A DNA stretch of 64,000 nucleotides from Hemicordylus capensis (Eukaryota > Chordata > Lepidosauria > Squamata > Cordylidae): contig NC_069657.1 in the NCBI RefSeq assembly GCF_027244095.1, forward strand, positions 242,026,674-242,090,673, read 5' to 3'. The translations under genes were made by a program, and so were the position numbers. Below are positions 54,425 to 64,000 of this stretch, piece by piece; positions within the stretch are counted from its first letter, which is position 1, and every line of letters begins with the position of its first letter. The notes beneath the pieces were generated by a model that was not told the origin of the DNA, ran no database searches, and saw only the letters and a program-made list of their open reading frames with translations.

Positions 54425-54690
54425 AGAGGTACCTTCAAAATACATTACTGTTCATACTGTTGGCACCCTGAAGGTGCCGGGAACAGTGGCGCCCTGCCTG
54501 GCATCCCATATGGTGGCACTCATAGCTGCCCCACCTATGGCACTCATCTGGCCTCTGTGCATGCATGGCAGCCAGATGAGTGCCATAGGTGGGGCAGCCA
54601 CCGCAAGGGATGCCAGGTGGGGCACTGCTGCTCTCAGCAGCTTCCAGGTGCCAGTGGTGTGAATGGTAATGTCTTTTAAAGGTGCCTCTC
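54425..54690. mobile_element. Fold-back element
   Basis: AGGTACCTTCAAAATACATT pairs with the complement of GTAATGTCTTTTAAAGGTGC. CCTATGGCACTCATCTGGC pairs with GCCAGATGAGTGCCATAGG. The centre is near 54562. Arms are about 120 bp. Noncoding. Confidence 0.75.
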
Positions 54691-54935
54691 TCCCCCTGCC
54701 CCAGCACTGCCCTCCTCTGGGAGAGGCCCAGGATTCCGGCATGTGGCAAAGAGGGCACACTTCTTCCATCCCATTTTTGTTCCAGAAGTGTCCCCAAGTG
54801 GCTTTTTTCTGCAAACCGCTGCCTTAGGGCAGGTTTCAATGCAGGAACAGTGCAAAGGCAAAGTGTTAAATTTCCCCTTGACATGTGCCATAATCACAGG
54901 CCCAATTGCCAACCTGCATATCTGATATTTTGATA
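54691..54935. other. Spacer
   Basis: Nothing recognised. Confidence 0.35.
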
Positions 54936-55368
54936 CTAGCTGACCTGGCACAGAGCATCTGCACCCCTAGTTCTCCCTGTCTACCCCCCACTCCTGCAAC
55001 AGATCCCATCTTCATTTCTTTGTCTCCATCCCTTCAACCAGTTCGTTCTCCCCACCCAACCCTTCGGCCCATTCGCTCTCCCCCTCCCCACATCCCTTTG
55101 GCCAGTTCATTCTCCCCCGCCTGTGCCGCCACCTGCTCAGCCATCCTCCTCATGAGGAAGCGGGCGGTTGGAGCCGACGTGCAGTCTCCTGCCAGCTCAC
55201 AGGGGTGCCTCCTCCTCCTCGACCTCCCTCCCTCCTTGGCACGCTGGCTTGGAGAGAGGCTCCCCCTGCTGTGCTCTGCTCTGTTCTGCCCTGCCAGGAA
55301 ATCTCACAAGAGTTGCCACAAACGGGTGGGATTAGCCATGGTACGCCTTAGAGAATTATAGAGAGAGA
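54936..55368 (-). mobile_element. Nonautonomous Helitron
   Basis: On the minus strand it starts TCTCTCTATAATTCTC after A (55369). It ends with a hairpin (GGTGCAGA, loop, TCTGTGCC), then AGGTCAGCTAG (CTAG at 54939-54936), followed by T. The interior repeats TTYGGCCMRTTCRTTCTCCC two to three times (55035-55115). No protein. Same terminal rules as the Helitron at 7161. Confidence 0.7.
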
Positions 55369-57099
55369 TAAAAGGACCACTTACAGTTCACTTCCTGGTT
55401 AAGTCTGTCTATCAAGGATTCTATCAGCATTGTTTGGCCTTGAGAGCAGATTCCATTGTTCCTGGAATTGCCACTATGTAGATTCCAAGCTCTCTGCGTG
55501 TTGGAATAATTACAAACCTCAGTACCCTTTACAGGTGTTTTAATTAAACCGGCCACACTATGCATGACCTCTTTAAGAAATAAAAATAAAAGAATACAGC
55601 TAACAACACTTTAATGCAACTTCTATTGAAACATAAAGCACAGATAATGAACATTCTGGGGGGATGCATTTTCCTCTGAGTCTTTTTCCTCTCATAGTAA
55701 GTGCTATAAATAAAAGCCCTTTGAGTCAACAAATATCAGTCACTACTACTCACGCCTACTTACTTTAGGTATTGCAGCAACTGAAGCAGACGAGCCAGCA
55801 GGGCAAATGGGCTCAGTTTGATTTCATCCTTAGAGGTCACTGGATGACAGACAGGAGGGTTGACAGGAGAGATGAGGGAAGCCATTGAACACACGCTCCT
55901 TTGGAATCATTCTTGCATCAGTGTGGAACTGATGCCACTCAATAAAATGCCTGCCACCAATTCGGTTTGCTCACCATCACCTATAAGAGGGCAAGGATTA
56001 GGAAGAAAGAGAGGACATTTGTATGCTGCAGTAATTTGGAGTTTTAAAAAACACACGCAGTAACATGCTCACGTGCTGCCTCATTCTCCTTACCTAATCA
56101 AAATGAATTTTTAAAATATGGGGGTAGGCTGAAGAACTGTGGAAGAAAACCTAAATTGAAAATTCTTCCCCCATGTGCAGCAGATGGGTCTGTCTCTACA
56201 TTGTGCGTGCATTTTTAAATCACTGACCAAGGCTTTATCATAGAATACTATTTCATGTGTGCTACCAATTTTAGAAACAAACTGGCATAAATACTCATTG
56301 AGGTCATCCCCATGACCAGCCCTACCTGGGTAGGACAGTGCTAGCCTGGGTAGGCTGGTCGTGAGAACTGCCAGGATGCCTCCCAGTCCCAGCACTCTTG
56401 TGCTAAAAGTGAGGTAGATTTTGGCATTCCTAACTCACTCACTCACAGTCGTGTGGGCGAGCAGAGCAGGCTGCCGGCCGTTCCTTTTGGGCTGCCGGCA
56501 GCCATGCTTACCATAGAGGCTGGGGGAATGAGCATCCCAGCAGCCAGGGATATCTCAGTGCACCATGCGGCTCACACAGTGCATGGTGGGGTATCTGGGG
56601 GCTGGGCGTCGCTCCCTCACTTCTCTTTTGCTGTGCCGCTCACTGCCCTGTCGCTCGTGTGGGCGTGTGAGTGGCGGAGCCCTGGTCAGGCTCCAGCTCA
56701 CACGAGGAAGGTAGGTAGTATCCTGCCTTCCCTCAGCCCCAGCAGTCGTGAGAATGACCTCCTTGTGGGGAAATACGTTTAAAACATAGCATATGAATGG
56801 CCAGTGCAGGAGTACCTAATTCTAGGCCAGCGTCACAGGGATCAGCATTGCTGGGCAGCTGCCAAAGACCCATCACTGATCCCTGAGACCACCTCTGTGC
56901 CATTCGCCTTCATAAGGTGATGACAGAACCACTCTCTGGGGGCAACCATGTAGGAGAATGGAGGCAATAGAGTGTAGTTTAAACATTAAACATTTTAAAC
57001 AGAATTAAACTTTTTAGGAAAAGTAGCATGTGTATGTAGATGGCTGTGTTAATTTTAGTCTTTTATTGGTCCAGTTGAAAAAATGGGTGGCACTTTGAG
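55369..57099. other. Gene-free stretch with a possible TIR element
   Basis: No gene is supported. GAGGTCATCCCCATGACCAG near 56299 and CAGTCGTGAGAATGACCTCC ending near 56763 could be inverted ends of a nonautonomous DNA element of about 465 bp. Duplications could not be fixed. Confidence 0.4.
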
Positions 57100-57585
57100 A
57101 CTAAGTGTAGGGTTTTTTTTTAACATTGTTACAAACAACTCTTAAATTTTGTGGGCAATTACCCTCTTCATCAGATACTAAGACAGAACTGGGAGAAGCA
57201 GTGACCTTGGTCAACACAGTCAAATTTATGTTCCTGCTCCACTGTTTCATACTCCAAGTGTCCCCTGGAGCTGATCTTAAGAACAATTGCTCTTAGGTCA
57301 CTGACACAGTTGAAACTCATTACCAACGACAAACCTTCTTGCTGGATTCACAGAAAGAGTGAACCCAATGGCACATCGAATACATGGCTCCTATACCTGT
57401 TTCTCCACTAATGTGGCGTACTTAATATTTTGCAATTTATATGGGACAAACTAGTCCGTCTTTGAGACAAAGACTGAACAGTCATAAGTTTGAAATTAAG
57501 AACAGAAAAAGTAGGTTATCAGTCAATAAACATTGTAATCTCCAGAGACACACTGTCAGTAACCTAAGTAACAGTTCGTAAGAAG
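57100..57585 (+). mobile_element. Penelope-like element fragment (GIY-YIG endonuclease part)
   Basis: Near 57410-57560 the plus strand reads AYLIFCNLYGT in one frame, then SLRQRLNSHKFEI and later NKHCN..HTVSNLSN in another. This resembles the GIY-YIG endonuclease of Penelope-like retroelements (YLIxC..YxGxT..LRxRLNxH..H). The family call is by motif memory only. The preceding 57100-57180 contains a CCCTCTTCATCAGATAC-like motif common near such elements. Confidence 0.5.
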
Positions 57586-57634
57586 ATCAACTCCAGGGCA
57601 CTTTCCAGATTAGACCCTGCAACAGGGTCACGGC

Positions 57635-59185
57635 CAGGGGCATAACCAGGGGTAGGGCAGGCAGGGCACATGCCCTGGGCGCCACTTTGGGAAGGGGCGC
57701 ACCAAGGCGCCATGACCCCCCCGCCCCCACCCAACTCAATGGTGTTTTTTTTTCAATCAGGCAGCTGCAGCCGTGCCGATGTGGTGGCGCCCCCTCCCCC
57801 ACGAGCTCTTGACTCTGTCTCTCTGGCTGGCCCACCCCACCCAATATATTTTCTATTTGATTTCAATTAACCAGGCAGGCAGCCGCGCCAGTGCGGCGCC
57901 AGCGCGGCGCCCCCCACCCCACCCCACCTGGCTCCGGCCGCGGCTGGGCTGGGCGTTCCTCTCTCTGCCTGCCTGCGGCATTGCAGGGCATGATGACGAG
58001 ATGATCTCCTGAGTCCTCCGTCCCCACCCACCACTCACACACATGCTTGATCGTCCTAGTAGCACGCACATGCTGTATTGAGAAGTGAGCGAGGACGGAG
58101 AGTGTTGCCTGTTGCTCCGAGTCCCTCCGACACCGTGGAAAGGAAGGAAGAGGATCTGCTTGGGTGGCCACTGGCCAGCACAACATCACCACCACCACCA
58201 CCAATAAAGTTTTCACACAGGACAGGAGGATCAGGTGTCTGTGTGTTTTTTTAAATGTTTTAATTAATATTATTACAAGAATCAATGAATGAATGTATAT
58301 TTAATTATTTAAAATACCGCATGACCTGTGGGCTTGCTTTGGCTCGAGAGCTGGTCTGGCTGGCTTGTTATTTGCTGGGGGCCGCCAGAGCCCGGGGGTG
58401 TCTCGGGCTGGTGGTGGGTGGCAGCGGCTGGGCAGCTGGAGGGTGGGTAGCGCGCAGGTGCGGGGTGGGCGACCTCCCCCCGCCCCAGCCCCGTCCCCCC
58501 TTCTCCTGAGTCCTGCTAGTGCTACCCTTCGCTGGTCGGGTCCTCAAAATCCCGTCGGCGGCGGATCCCAGAGCAACGCCGAGGCCTGCCATGTCTGACC
58601 CTGGCGTTGCTTTCTTCTGTGTGAATGGCACGCTATGGGGTGGGCAGCCACGGGTGGGGTGGGTGAGCAGCCCAGGGGTCCTCCTTCCACCCCAGCAGCG
58701 GCGGCGGCATGCTATGGGGCGGGCAGCCGCGGGCGGTGTGGGTGAGCAGCCCAGGGGTCCTCCTTCCACCCCGGCGGCGGCGGCGGCGGCCGGCCCGGTG
58801 GATGTACTGGAACGACGCCGAGGCCTGCCCTCCGGCCCAGCATTGCTTCTCAACTGTGCTGCGTGCCTGCTCAGTTAATAGATTAAACTGCGCAGGCGCG
58901 CGGCGCAGTTGAGAAGCGATGCCAGGCCGGACGGCAGGCCTCGGCCTCGCTCCAGTACATCCGCCAGGCTGGCCGCCGCCACCACCACTGCCGGGGTGGA
59001 AGGAGGACCCCTGGGCTGCTCACCCACCCCACCCGTGGCTGCCCGCCCCATAGCATGCTGCCACCGCCACCACCGGGGTGGAAGGAAGATCCCTGGGCTG
59101 CTCACCCACCCACCCGTGGCAGATGTTGGGGGGGGCGCAATTTCAGTGCTTGCCCTAGGTGCCGTTTTCCCTAGTTACGCCTCTG
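57635..59185. mobile_element. hAT-type nonautonomous element, 1.55 kb, palindromic core
   Basis: Starts CAGGGGCATAACCAGGG and ends CCCTAGTTACGCCTCTG. The identical 8-bp duplication GTCACGGC lies at 57627-57634 and 59186-59193. The left part has CCCTGGGCGCCACTTTGG; a (CAC)n run and AATAAAG lie at 58185-58207. The core (58630-59120) is a long GC-rich inverted repeat. No transposase is seen. Confidence 0.88.
58630..59120. repeat. Long GC-rich inverted repeat with tandem sub-units
   Basis: The arms (about 58630-58870 and 58888-59120) are reverse complements around AGTTAATAGATTAAACT. Each arm holds two direct copies of a sub-unit of about 90 bp (GGTGAGCAGCCCAGGGGTCC..CACCCC, or its complement). 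Confidence 0.85.
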
Positions 59186-59470
59186 GTCACGGCAGATCTC
59201 GGAAGTGTGCTTCCACACTTCCTGTGTTGTGACACTGCAAGTCCCCACGTGGACAGCAGGGTGCCATTCGCATTGCCAATGCCTTGTCTCGAATTTAATT
59301 GCTGCAATATAGAGCTAGGATGTCATATATCCAGTGTAAGGAAGTTGATGGTTTTTTCAGGTTGTTAGTTGCTTCAAGACTGCTCCCCCAGCTTTTTATG
59401 TTTTCAATGCAACTTGCCTGAACGGAAGCATTTTGCTGCCGTTGAGCAACTAGTCTGGAAAGCGCCCAGG

Positions 59471-61812
59471 AGACACATGGAGTGTGAAAGAGTGGAGCAG
59501 GTTTGATTCAGACATTTGACTGTATTCAGCAAGCTCTTAAATAGAGCTTATGGTTTCCTTAAACATTACAAACCTTTTATCTTTTTACATTCAACTTTTT
59601 ATCTCCATCCTTTTAATGCCCTCATCCTATTTTATGAGTGAATTCCTACCCCCAGCTGCATAAATGCACATGCAAACTACTGCACTCCTAGCTATACCCT
59701 TGTTGTCATATTCTTATGTGCACTTTGGTATACAATATATCCAAAAGTATGGCTCCTCATCATGGATGACATTTACGTTATTAATTTAAAAAATGACAAA
59801 GAGTAAAAAATAACCCCAGATGTGAGTGGACTCCCTATGGTAGTTTCTGTTCCATTCCCATTGTAAGTCAATTGGGAGAAAAACCACCCCAGGAATACAT
59901 GGACTCCTTATGGTGGGGAAATTTCTGTCCCACCCCAGAAATGCACGGACTTTCTCCACTGGGGTAGTTCCCCATGTAAGGTCAATTGAGATAAAAAGAA
60001 TGACCTGTTTCTCTTCAGAAACTTACGTTTTGTTTTCCTTTACAAGCTCAGTTGACCTTGAAAGGTTATAGTGTCTGGCCAATAGTCTGAGGTACTGCAT
60101 AGTTCTGTGCTCCTGAGTTTGTGCAGATGAAAACAGCCATGCCAGAATGTCAGCCTTAAAGCCATTCACACGAGCAGCCTTGGCCAGCCTAGGGCAGCCC
60201 AGCCTGGGCTATGCGGCTCATGTGCTGCACCAGGATCACTCCCAATCCCACGCTCCCACCCAGACTCCCCCTTTAGCCAGGGTTAAGGACACGAATGCCC
60301 TTAATGGTATAGCTGATGGGATATAGCCCACCAAAAGGGAGCTGGAGGGTGGCTCCAGGTGGAGAGCGCAAGAAGATGTAGAGATGGGATGCGTGGCACT
60401 GAACAGCCTGTTGAGCTGCACTCACCTACCAGTGAAGATACTGAGATACCATTCCTGCCTTACATGACAGGTAGGAATGACAGAAGGTAATCTACAACAG
60501 CACAACCAGTCCATCACTTGTCCAATGCAGACATCATAAATGAAGATGCAGGGGCAGTGTGTGAAACAGTCCAAGACAGTGTCAATGCCTCACATTCGGA
60601 ATGCCTCACATTCTGTGCCTGATTCACAGAGAAAGGAGCAGACATCAGATGCCAGGAGACGTTGGGGTGGTGCAGGGCCCTGGAACAGGTACAGGTCCAG
60701 CCTAGAGCAAGGTAAGGCCTGGCCAGAGTGAGCAGTGCTGGCCAAGCGTTGCGATGAGAGGAAGGCAGGTGACAGGAGGGGCCATAAGATGCCAGCGCAG
60801 CAGCTGGCATGAACAACAGTAGGAAGGCAGGGCTTCAGGTGCATGAGATGGCCCAGGGATATGAAGAGCTAGCCTCAGAAGATGCTGAAGCATTGGGGAA
60901 GGATGGAGGTGGAGACAGGAAACAGAGGAAGAAGTGGGAGGCCTTTGAAGGGATGTGAGAGTGCAATAAAGGTGTTTAGGGACTTGGAGGTCAGTGATGA
61001 AGTGGATGGTGCTGAGATGGGGTCTGGTGAGAGACCACAAGGAGTCTAGTCCACAGCAGGAGGTAGTGAGTGAATTAATACCCTCCCCTGCAATCTGAGA
61101 CCTCCCTCTTGACTGGCGGCGGGGTGGGGGTGGGGGCGGGAGAGTGCCCTCATGAACCCTGAGAGATTCCTGAGGTGATGTACTTCAGCTTGCCACATCG
61201 TATGCTTGGCCCTGTCCTTGACATTTGGATGTAAAAATATAATTGTCTTAACAGTTATTGTGAGATTCAACGTGTAACAAATCTAAAAGGCATTTTTAAA
61301 TTTTCCTCTTCCACTCCATCACATTATGTTCCAAATTATGGAGATATGATGCATAGTGCATCAGCACATGCAGTGGAGTTATATAGGGATTTGCATCTTT
61401 CCACTTCAGCTACTGCATGTAAAAGCCTATAGCAGCAATAAACTTGAATAACCCCAATGACTACCTACCGGTAATCACTTCCTATCTTTGTAAAGTAGTT
61501 CATCCATGTGGACACGCTCTATTCTTGCAGAAAAGGGAGGTCAGAATGATTCCCTGCCTTCCTTCAAACTGCAAACCCTGATGGTGGCTCGGGAGCGCAT
61601 ATGTGCACTAGCTGCAGCAACAGGGAGCAGAGCGGAGGTGAGAGTCCTCCTCTGGCTGGCTGAGGAATTCAGATAGCTAGAGGCGGGGCGGGGGGATACC
61701 GTCTGCCACTCGCTGTCTTCCCTTCCGCCTTGAACTGGGGTTGGGGAAGGAGTTGGCCTCAGAGAACAGACACCCTGTGGCCACATTTTCTCCCTGCAAA
61801 GGAGCCTCTTGG
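59471..61812. other. Gene-free stretch
   Basis: No gene is supported. Short near-repeats of CCTTATGGTGGGG and CCCTATGGTAG type lie at 59810-59960. A GGGGTGGGGGTGGGGGCGGG run is at 61120-61140. Confidence 0.45.
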
Positions 61813-62115
61813 GCGCATTCCAGATTAGACCCTGCAACGGGGTCACGTCGGATCTCGGAAGTGTGCTTCTACACTTCCTGCGTTGTGACACCGCAGTCCC
61901 CACGCCGACAGCAGGGTGCCATTCACATTGCCAATGCCTTGTCTCAAATTTAATCACTTAAATTTGCTAGGACGTCGTATATCCGGTGTAAGGAAGTTGC
62001 TGTTTTTCGGATTGTTAGTTTCTGCGAGACTGCTCCCCCTGCTGTTTACGTTTTCAATGCGACTTGCCTGAACGGAGGCATTTTGCTGCTGTTGAGCAGC
62101 TAGTCTGGGAAGTGC
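61813..62115 (+). mobile_element. MITE of the CCWGG-duplicating family, complete
   Basis: Starts GCGCATTCCAGATTAGACCC and ends CTAGTCTGGGAAGTGC. The identical 5-bp duplication CTTGG lies at 61808-61812 and 62116-62120. Body as at 43537. Confidence 0.88.
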
Positions 62116-62384
62116 CTTGGTGGTGAGAGGAACTGCTCCTTTGCTGCTTAAAGGTTTGAGAGAGCAATGATCTCAAATATATGGCACACATCTTTGTGGC
62201 ACTCATCCTCTGCTCTTTTGACAAAGAGGGAAACTGCCCCTTCACCACTTAAAGGGGATTTAGTCATGTGGGTTTTTTTTTGTGTCCAATTCCCACCCCC
62301 TCAATTAATTAACATGCCCCCCAACTTTTACTATTTGGAAAGTGATGTGAATATATAGAAAGAAATAGGAAAGATTTCGTCCTT

Positions 62385-62680
62385 ATATCTTCTTCTTCTT
62401 CTGCTGCTGCTACTACTACTACTATAGATATTTATATACTGCTCTTCAGTCAAAGTTCTCAAAGTGGTTTACATAGAAAAATAAATAATATATAAGTAAA
62501 ATAGTCCCCTGTCCCCAAAGGGCTCACAATCTTAAAAGGAACATAAGGCAGAAACCAGCAACAGCCACTGGAGGGATGCTGGGCCAGGGTTGGAGAGGGC
62601 CAGATTTTCTCTCCCTGGTAAATGTAAGAGAATCACCACTTTAAAAAGGTATATCTTTGCTCAGTTGGCAGGGGTATGCA
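62385..62680 (-). mobile_element. Microsatellite and LINE 3' end repeat
   Basis: (CTT)n, (CTG)n and (CTA)n runs at 62388-62425 are followed by the reverse copy of the 19405 repeat (TGTCCCCAAAGGGCTCACAA, GTAAGAGAATCACCAC). Confidence 0.75.
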
Positions 62681-63389
62681 TTAATAACTATGATTTCTAT
62701 CTCTTTTAACATTTCCGAATAAGAATGATGGTACAAACCTATGGTCCAATTATGGAGCTTGGAGAACCTTAAGATACTTCCCTGTCATTATACTGGTGTT
62801 GTATTTTACTGTTTAAAATTATTCCAGTTTGGATTCTACAGTACTTTTGAAGAGAGGCAAAACACACACTTTTATAAACACATAAGTAAATCCCCTGTAC
62901 CAGCAATTTCACAGTGATGTCAGGAATATGCTGGCTCAACAGCAGGATGACAGCATCATAGCAAGGCTGCTGGTGCAGTGACAACGGAATAAAGGCTGCA
63001 ATCCGATATACACTTATCTTGGAGAATGCTCCATTTAATTCACTGGGACTGGCTCAATCTGGGGGGGTGGGGATGACTGCCTCTTCTCTCCCCCCACCCC
63101 CTGCCCCTGATACCTATGAATGCAATGCTGCCGGCACAGGGGCTGAAGATGGACATTGTCCGGACATGTCAGAAGAGGAGGTACAGGACTTAATAGGTGC
63201 CCTAAACTTTCTCAGACATTCGTCTTGCCCCTGATTATGGTATAATATTATGCTGAAAATGAAGTTGTGAAAGTTAAAACATTTCCACTCAAGTCAATGG
63301 ATAGGCAAAAATAGCTTTAAAATGGCTTTCAACTGAAATTTAAATTTTAAATTTTAATGTGTTTTTATCTATTTGATTTTTATCTGTTT
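62681..63389. other. Gene-free stretch
   Basis: No gene is accepted. GCAATCCGATATACACTTAT near 63000 is part of a common reptilian repeat. The 71-codon plus-strand frame at 63019 has no known domain. Confidence 0.4.
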
Positions 63390-63512
63390 TTATTAATTTT
63401 AAATGTTTTGTTTTATATTATGTTTTAATTTGTACACCGCCTAGAGATATCTATACTAGGCAGTATAGAAATGCAATTAATAATGATGATGATGATGATG
63501 ATGATGATGATG
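63390..63512 (+). mobile_element. LINE 3' tip with (GAT)n tail
   Basis: TTGTACACCGCCTAGAGATA and GGCAGTATAGAAATGCAAT are the LINE 3' tip, followed by a (GAT)n run at 63483-63512. Confidence 0.7.
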
Positions 63513-64000
63513 TAGATAGGCTCTACCTCCCTCGCAGCTCAGGTGGAAGAGGAATGCTGCAAGTCCATCAAACAGTAGAGGAGGAGAAAAGAGGCCTTGA
63601 AGAATATATAAAGGACAGTGAAGAAGATGCACTTAAAATGGTCAATAACGCGAAACTATTCAACACCAATGAAACAAAGCAGTCCTACAAGAAAGAACAA
63701 GTCAAGAACTGAGCAGAAAAATGGAAAAATAAGCCACTGGATGGTCAATATTTGCACAATATAAGTGGAAAATCAAACATCACCAAGACCTGGCAATGGC
63801 TTAAGAATTGCAACTTGAAGAAAGAAACTGAGGGTTTAATACTGGCTGCACAAGAACAGGCACTGAGAACAAATGCAATAAGAGCAAAAGTAATTGGCGC
63901 CCTGGGTGCAGTTCCAAAAGACCTTGAAGAGTACCTCAACACCATAGGGGCCACAGAAATAACCATCAGCCAATTACAAAAAGCAGATTTACTGGGAACA
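63513..64000 (+). mobile_element. R4-clade LINE, C-terminal coding part with internal deletion, runs off the window
   Basis: The plus strand encodes DRLYLPRSSGGRGMLQVHQT, a decayed linker, then TWQWLKNCNLKKETEGLILA and RTNAIRAKV, directly joined to IGALGAVPKDLEEYLNTIGA and ISQLQKADLLGT. In R4/Dong-type elements a zinc-knuckle and restriction-like endonuclease of about 150 residues lie between RAK and IGALGAV; they are missing here (junction near 63893). A stop codon at 63710-63712 also breaks the frame. R4 elements use that endonuclease for target cutting, so this copy cannot move by itself. The expected end is seen in the copy at 53255. Confidence 0.85.

Larger units (their letters stand above)
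57598..59465 (+). mobile_element. MITE of the CCWGG-duplicating family, split by a hAT
   Basis: Starts GCACTTTCCAGATTAGACCC and ends CTAGTCTGGAAAGCGC. The identical 5-bp duplication CCAGG lies at 57593-57597 and 59466-59470. Its own sequence is 57598-57634 plus 59186-59465; the hAT at 57635 makes up the rest. Confidence 0.88.

Noticed and set aside
58365-59105. GC-rich frames of up to 161 codons
   Set aside because: They fall inside the palindromic core of the hAT at 57635 and mirror one another across the inverted repeat.
63019-63234. A 71-codon plus-strand frame with an acidic DMSEEEVQDLIGALNFL end
   Set aside because: It starts inside a common dispersed repeat and shows no splice sites or similarity I know. 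Kept only as a note, because the C-terminal part looks helical.

Overview
This is a vertebrate nuclear window, very probably from a squamate reptile (lizard or snake). The evidence is the repeat spectrum: many copies of a tRNA-derived SINE with a Bov-B-like tail (Sauria-SINE type), a 5S-rRNA-derived SINE, CR1/L3, L2-like and R4-clade LINEs, a Tc1 element with long inverted repeats, hAT elements with perfect 8-bp target duplications, and Helitrons ending in CTAG. No prokaryotic signal, rRNA, tRNA gene or CRISPR array is seen.

Only one host gene can be reconstructed. It lies on the minus strand, 39636 to 31769, in six coding exons. Every exon boundary has a GT/AG site, and every internal junction after exon 1 is phase 1. 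Its giant exon 3 (38102-33760) is a coding minisatellite of about 58 units of 72 bp, each encoding 24 residues. The half of the array nearest the gene start is fully open. The other half carries stops and single-base losses. Skipping exon 3 would still leave an in-frame 241-residue protein. I do not recognise the family.

The most unusual mobile element is at 2281-3718. It has hAT-type ends and an identical 8-bp duplication, ATCTAGCT, and it encloses a piece of a plexin-B (B3-like) gene: part of the Sema-domain exon, a 120-bp GT-AG intron and the start of the next exon. That is a Pack-type gene capture, and it sits inside a 5S SINE.

Region by region: 0-7 kb holds SINEs, the gene-capturing hAT and a diverged tandem duplication. 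7-10 kb holds a CpG-rich Helitron and the Tc1 element. 10-19 kb holds MITEs, a large fold-back element, CR1 remains and a Gypsy fossil. 19-31 kb holds an unclassified transposon protein remnant, CR1 ORF1, L2 remains, tandem SINEs and a nested palindrome. 31-40 kb is the host gene. 40-64 kb is repeats again: a CR1/L3 ORF2, hAT elements, Helitron, Penelope-like piece, and an R4 element running off the end.

A family of about 300-bp MITEs (copies near 12.2, 16.9, 43.7, 53, 58 and 62 kb) makes 5-bp duplications that are almost always CCWGG-like. I cannot place it in a known superfamily. All identifications rest on reading the sequence and on remembered family features; no search was run.
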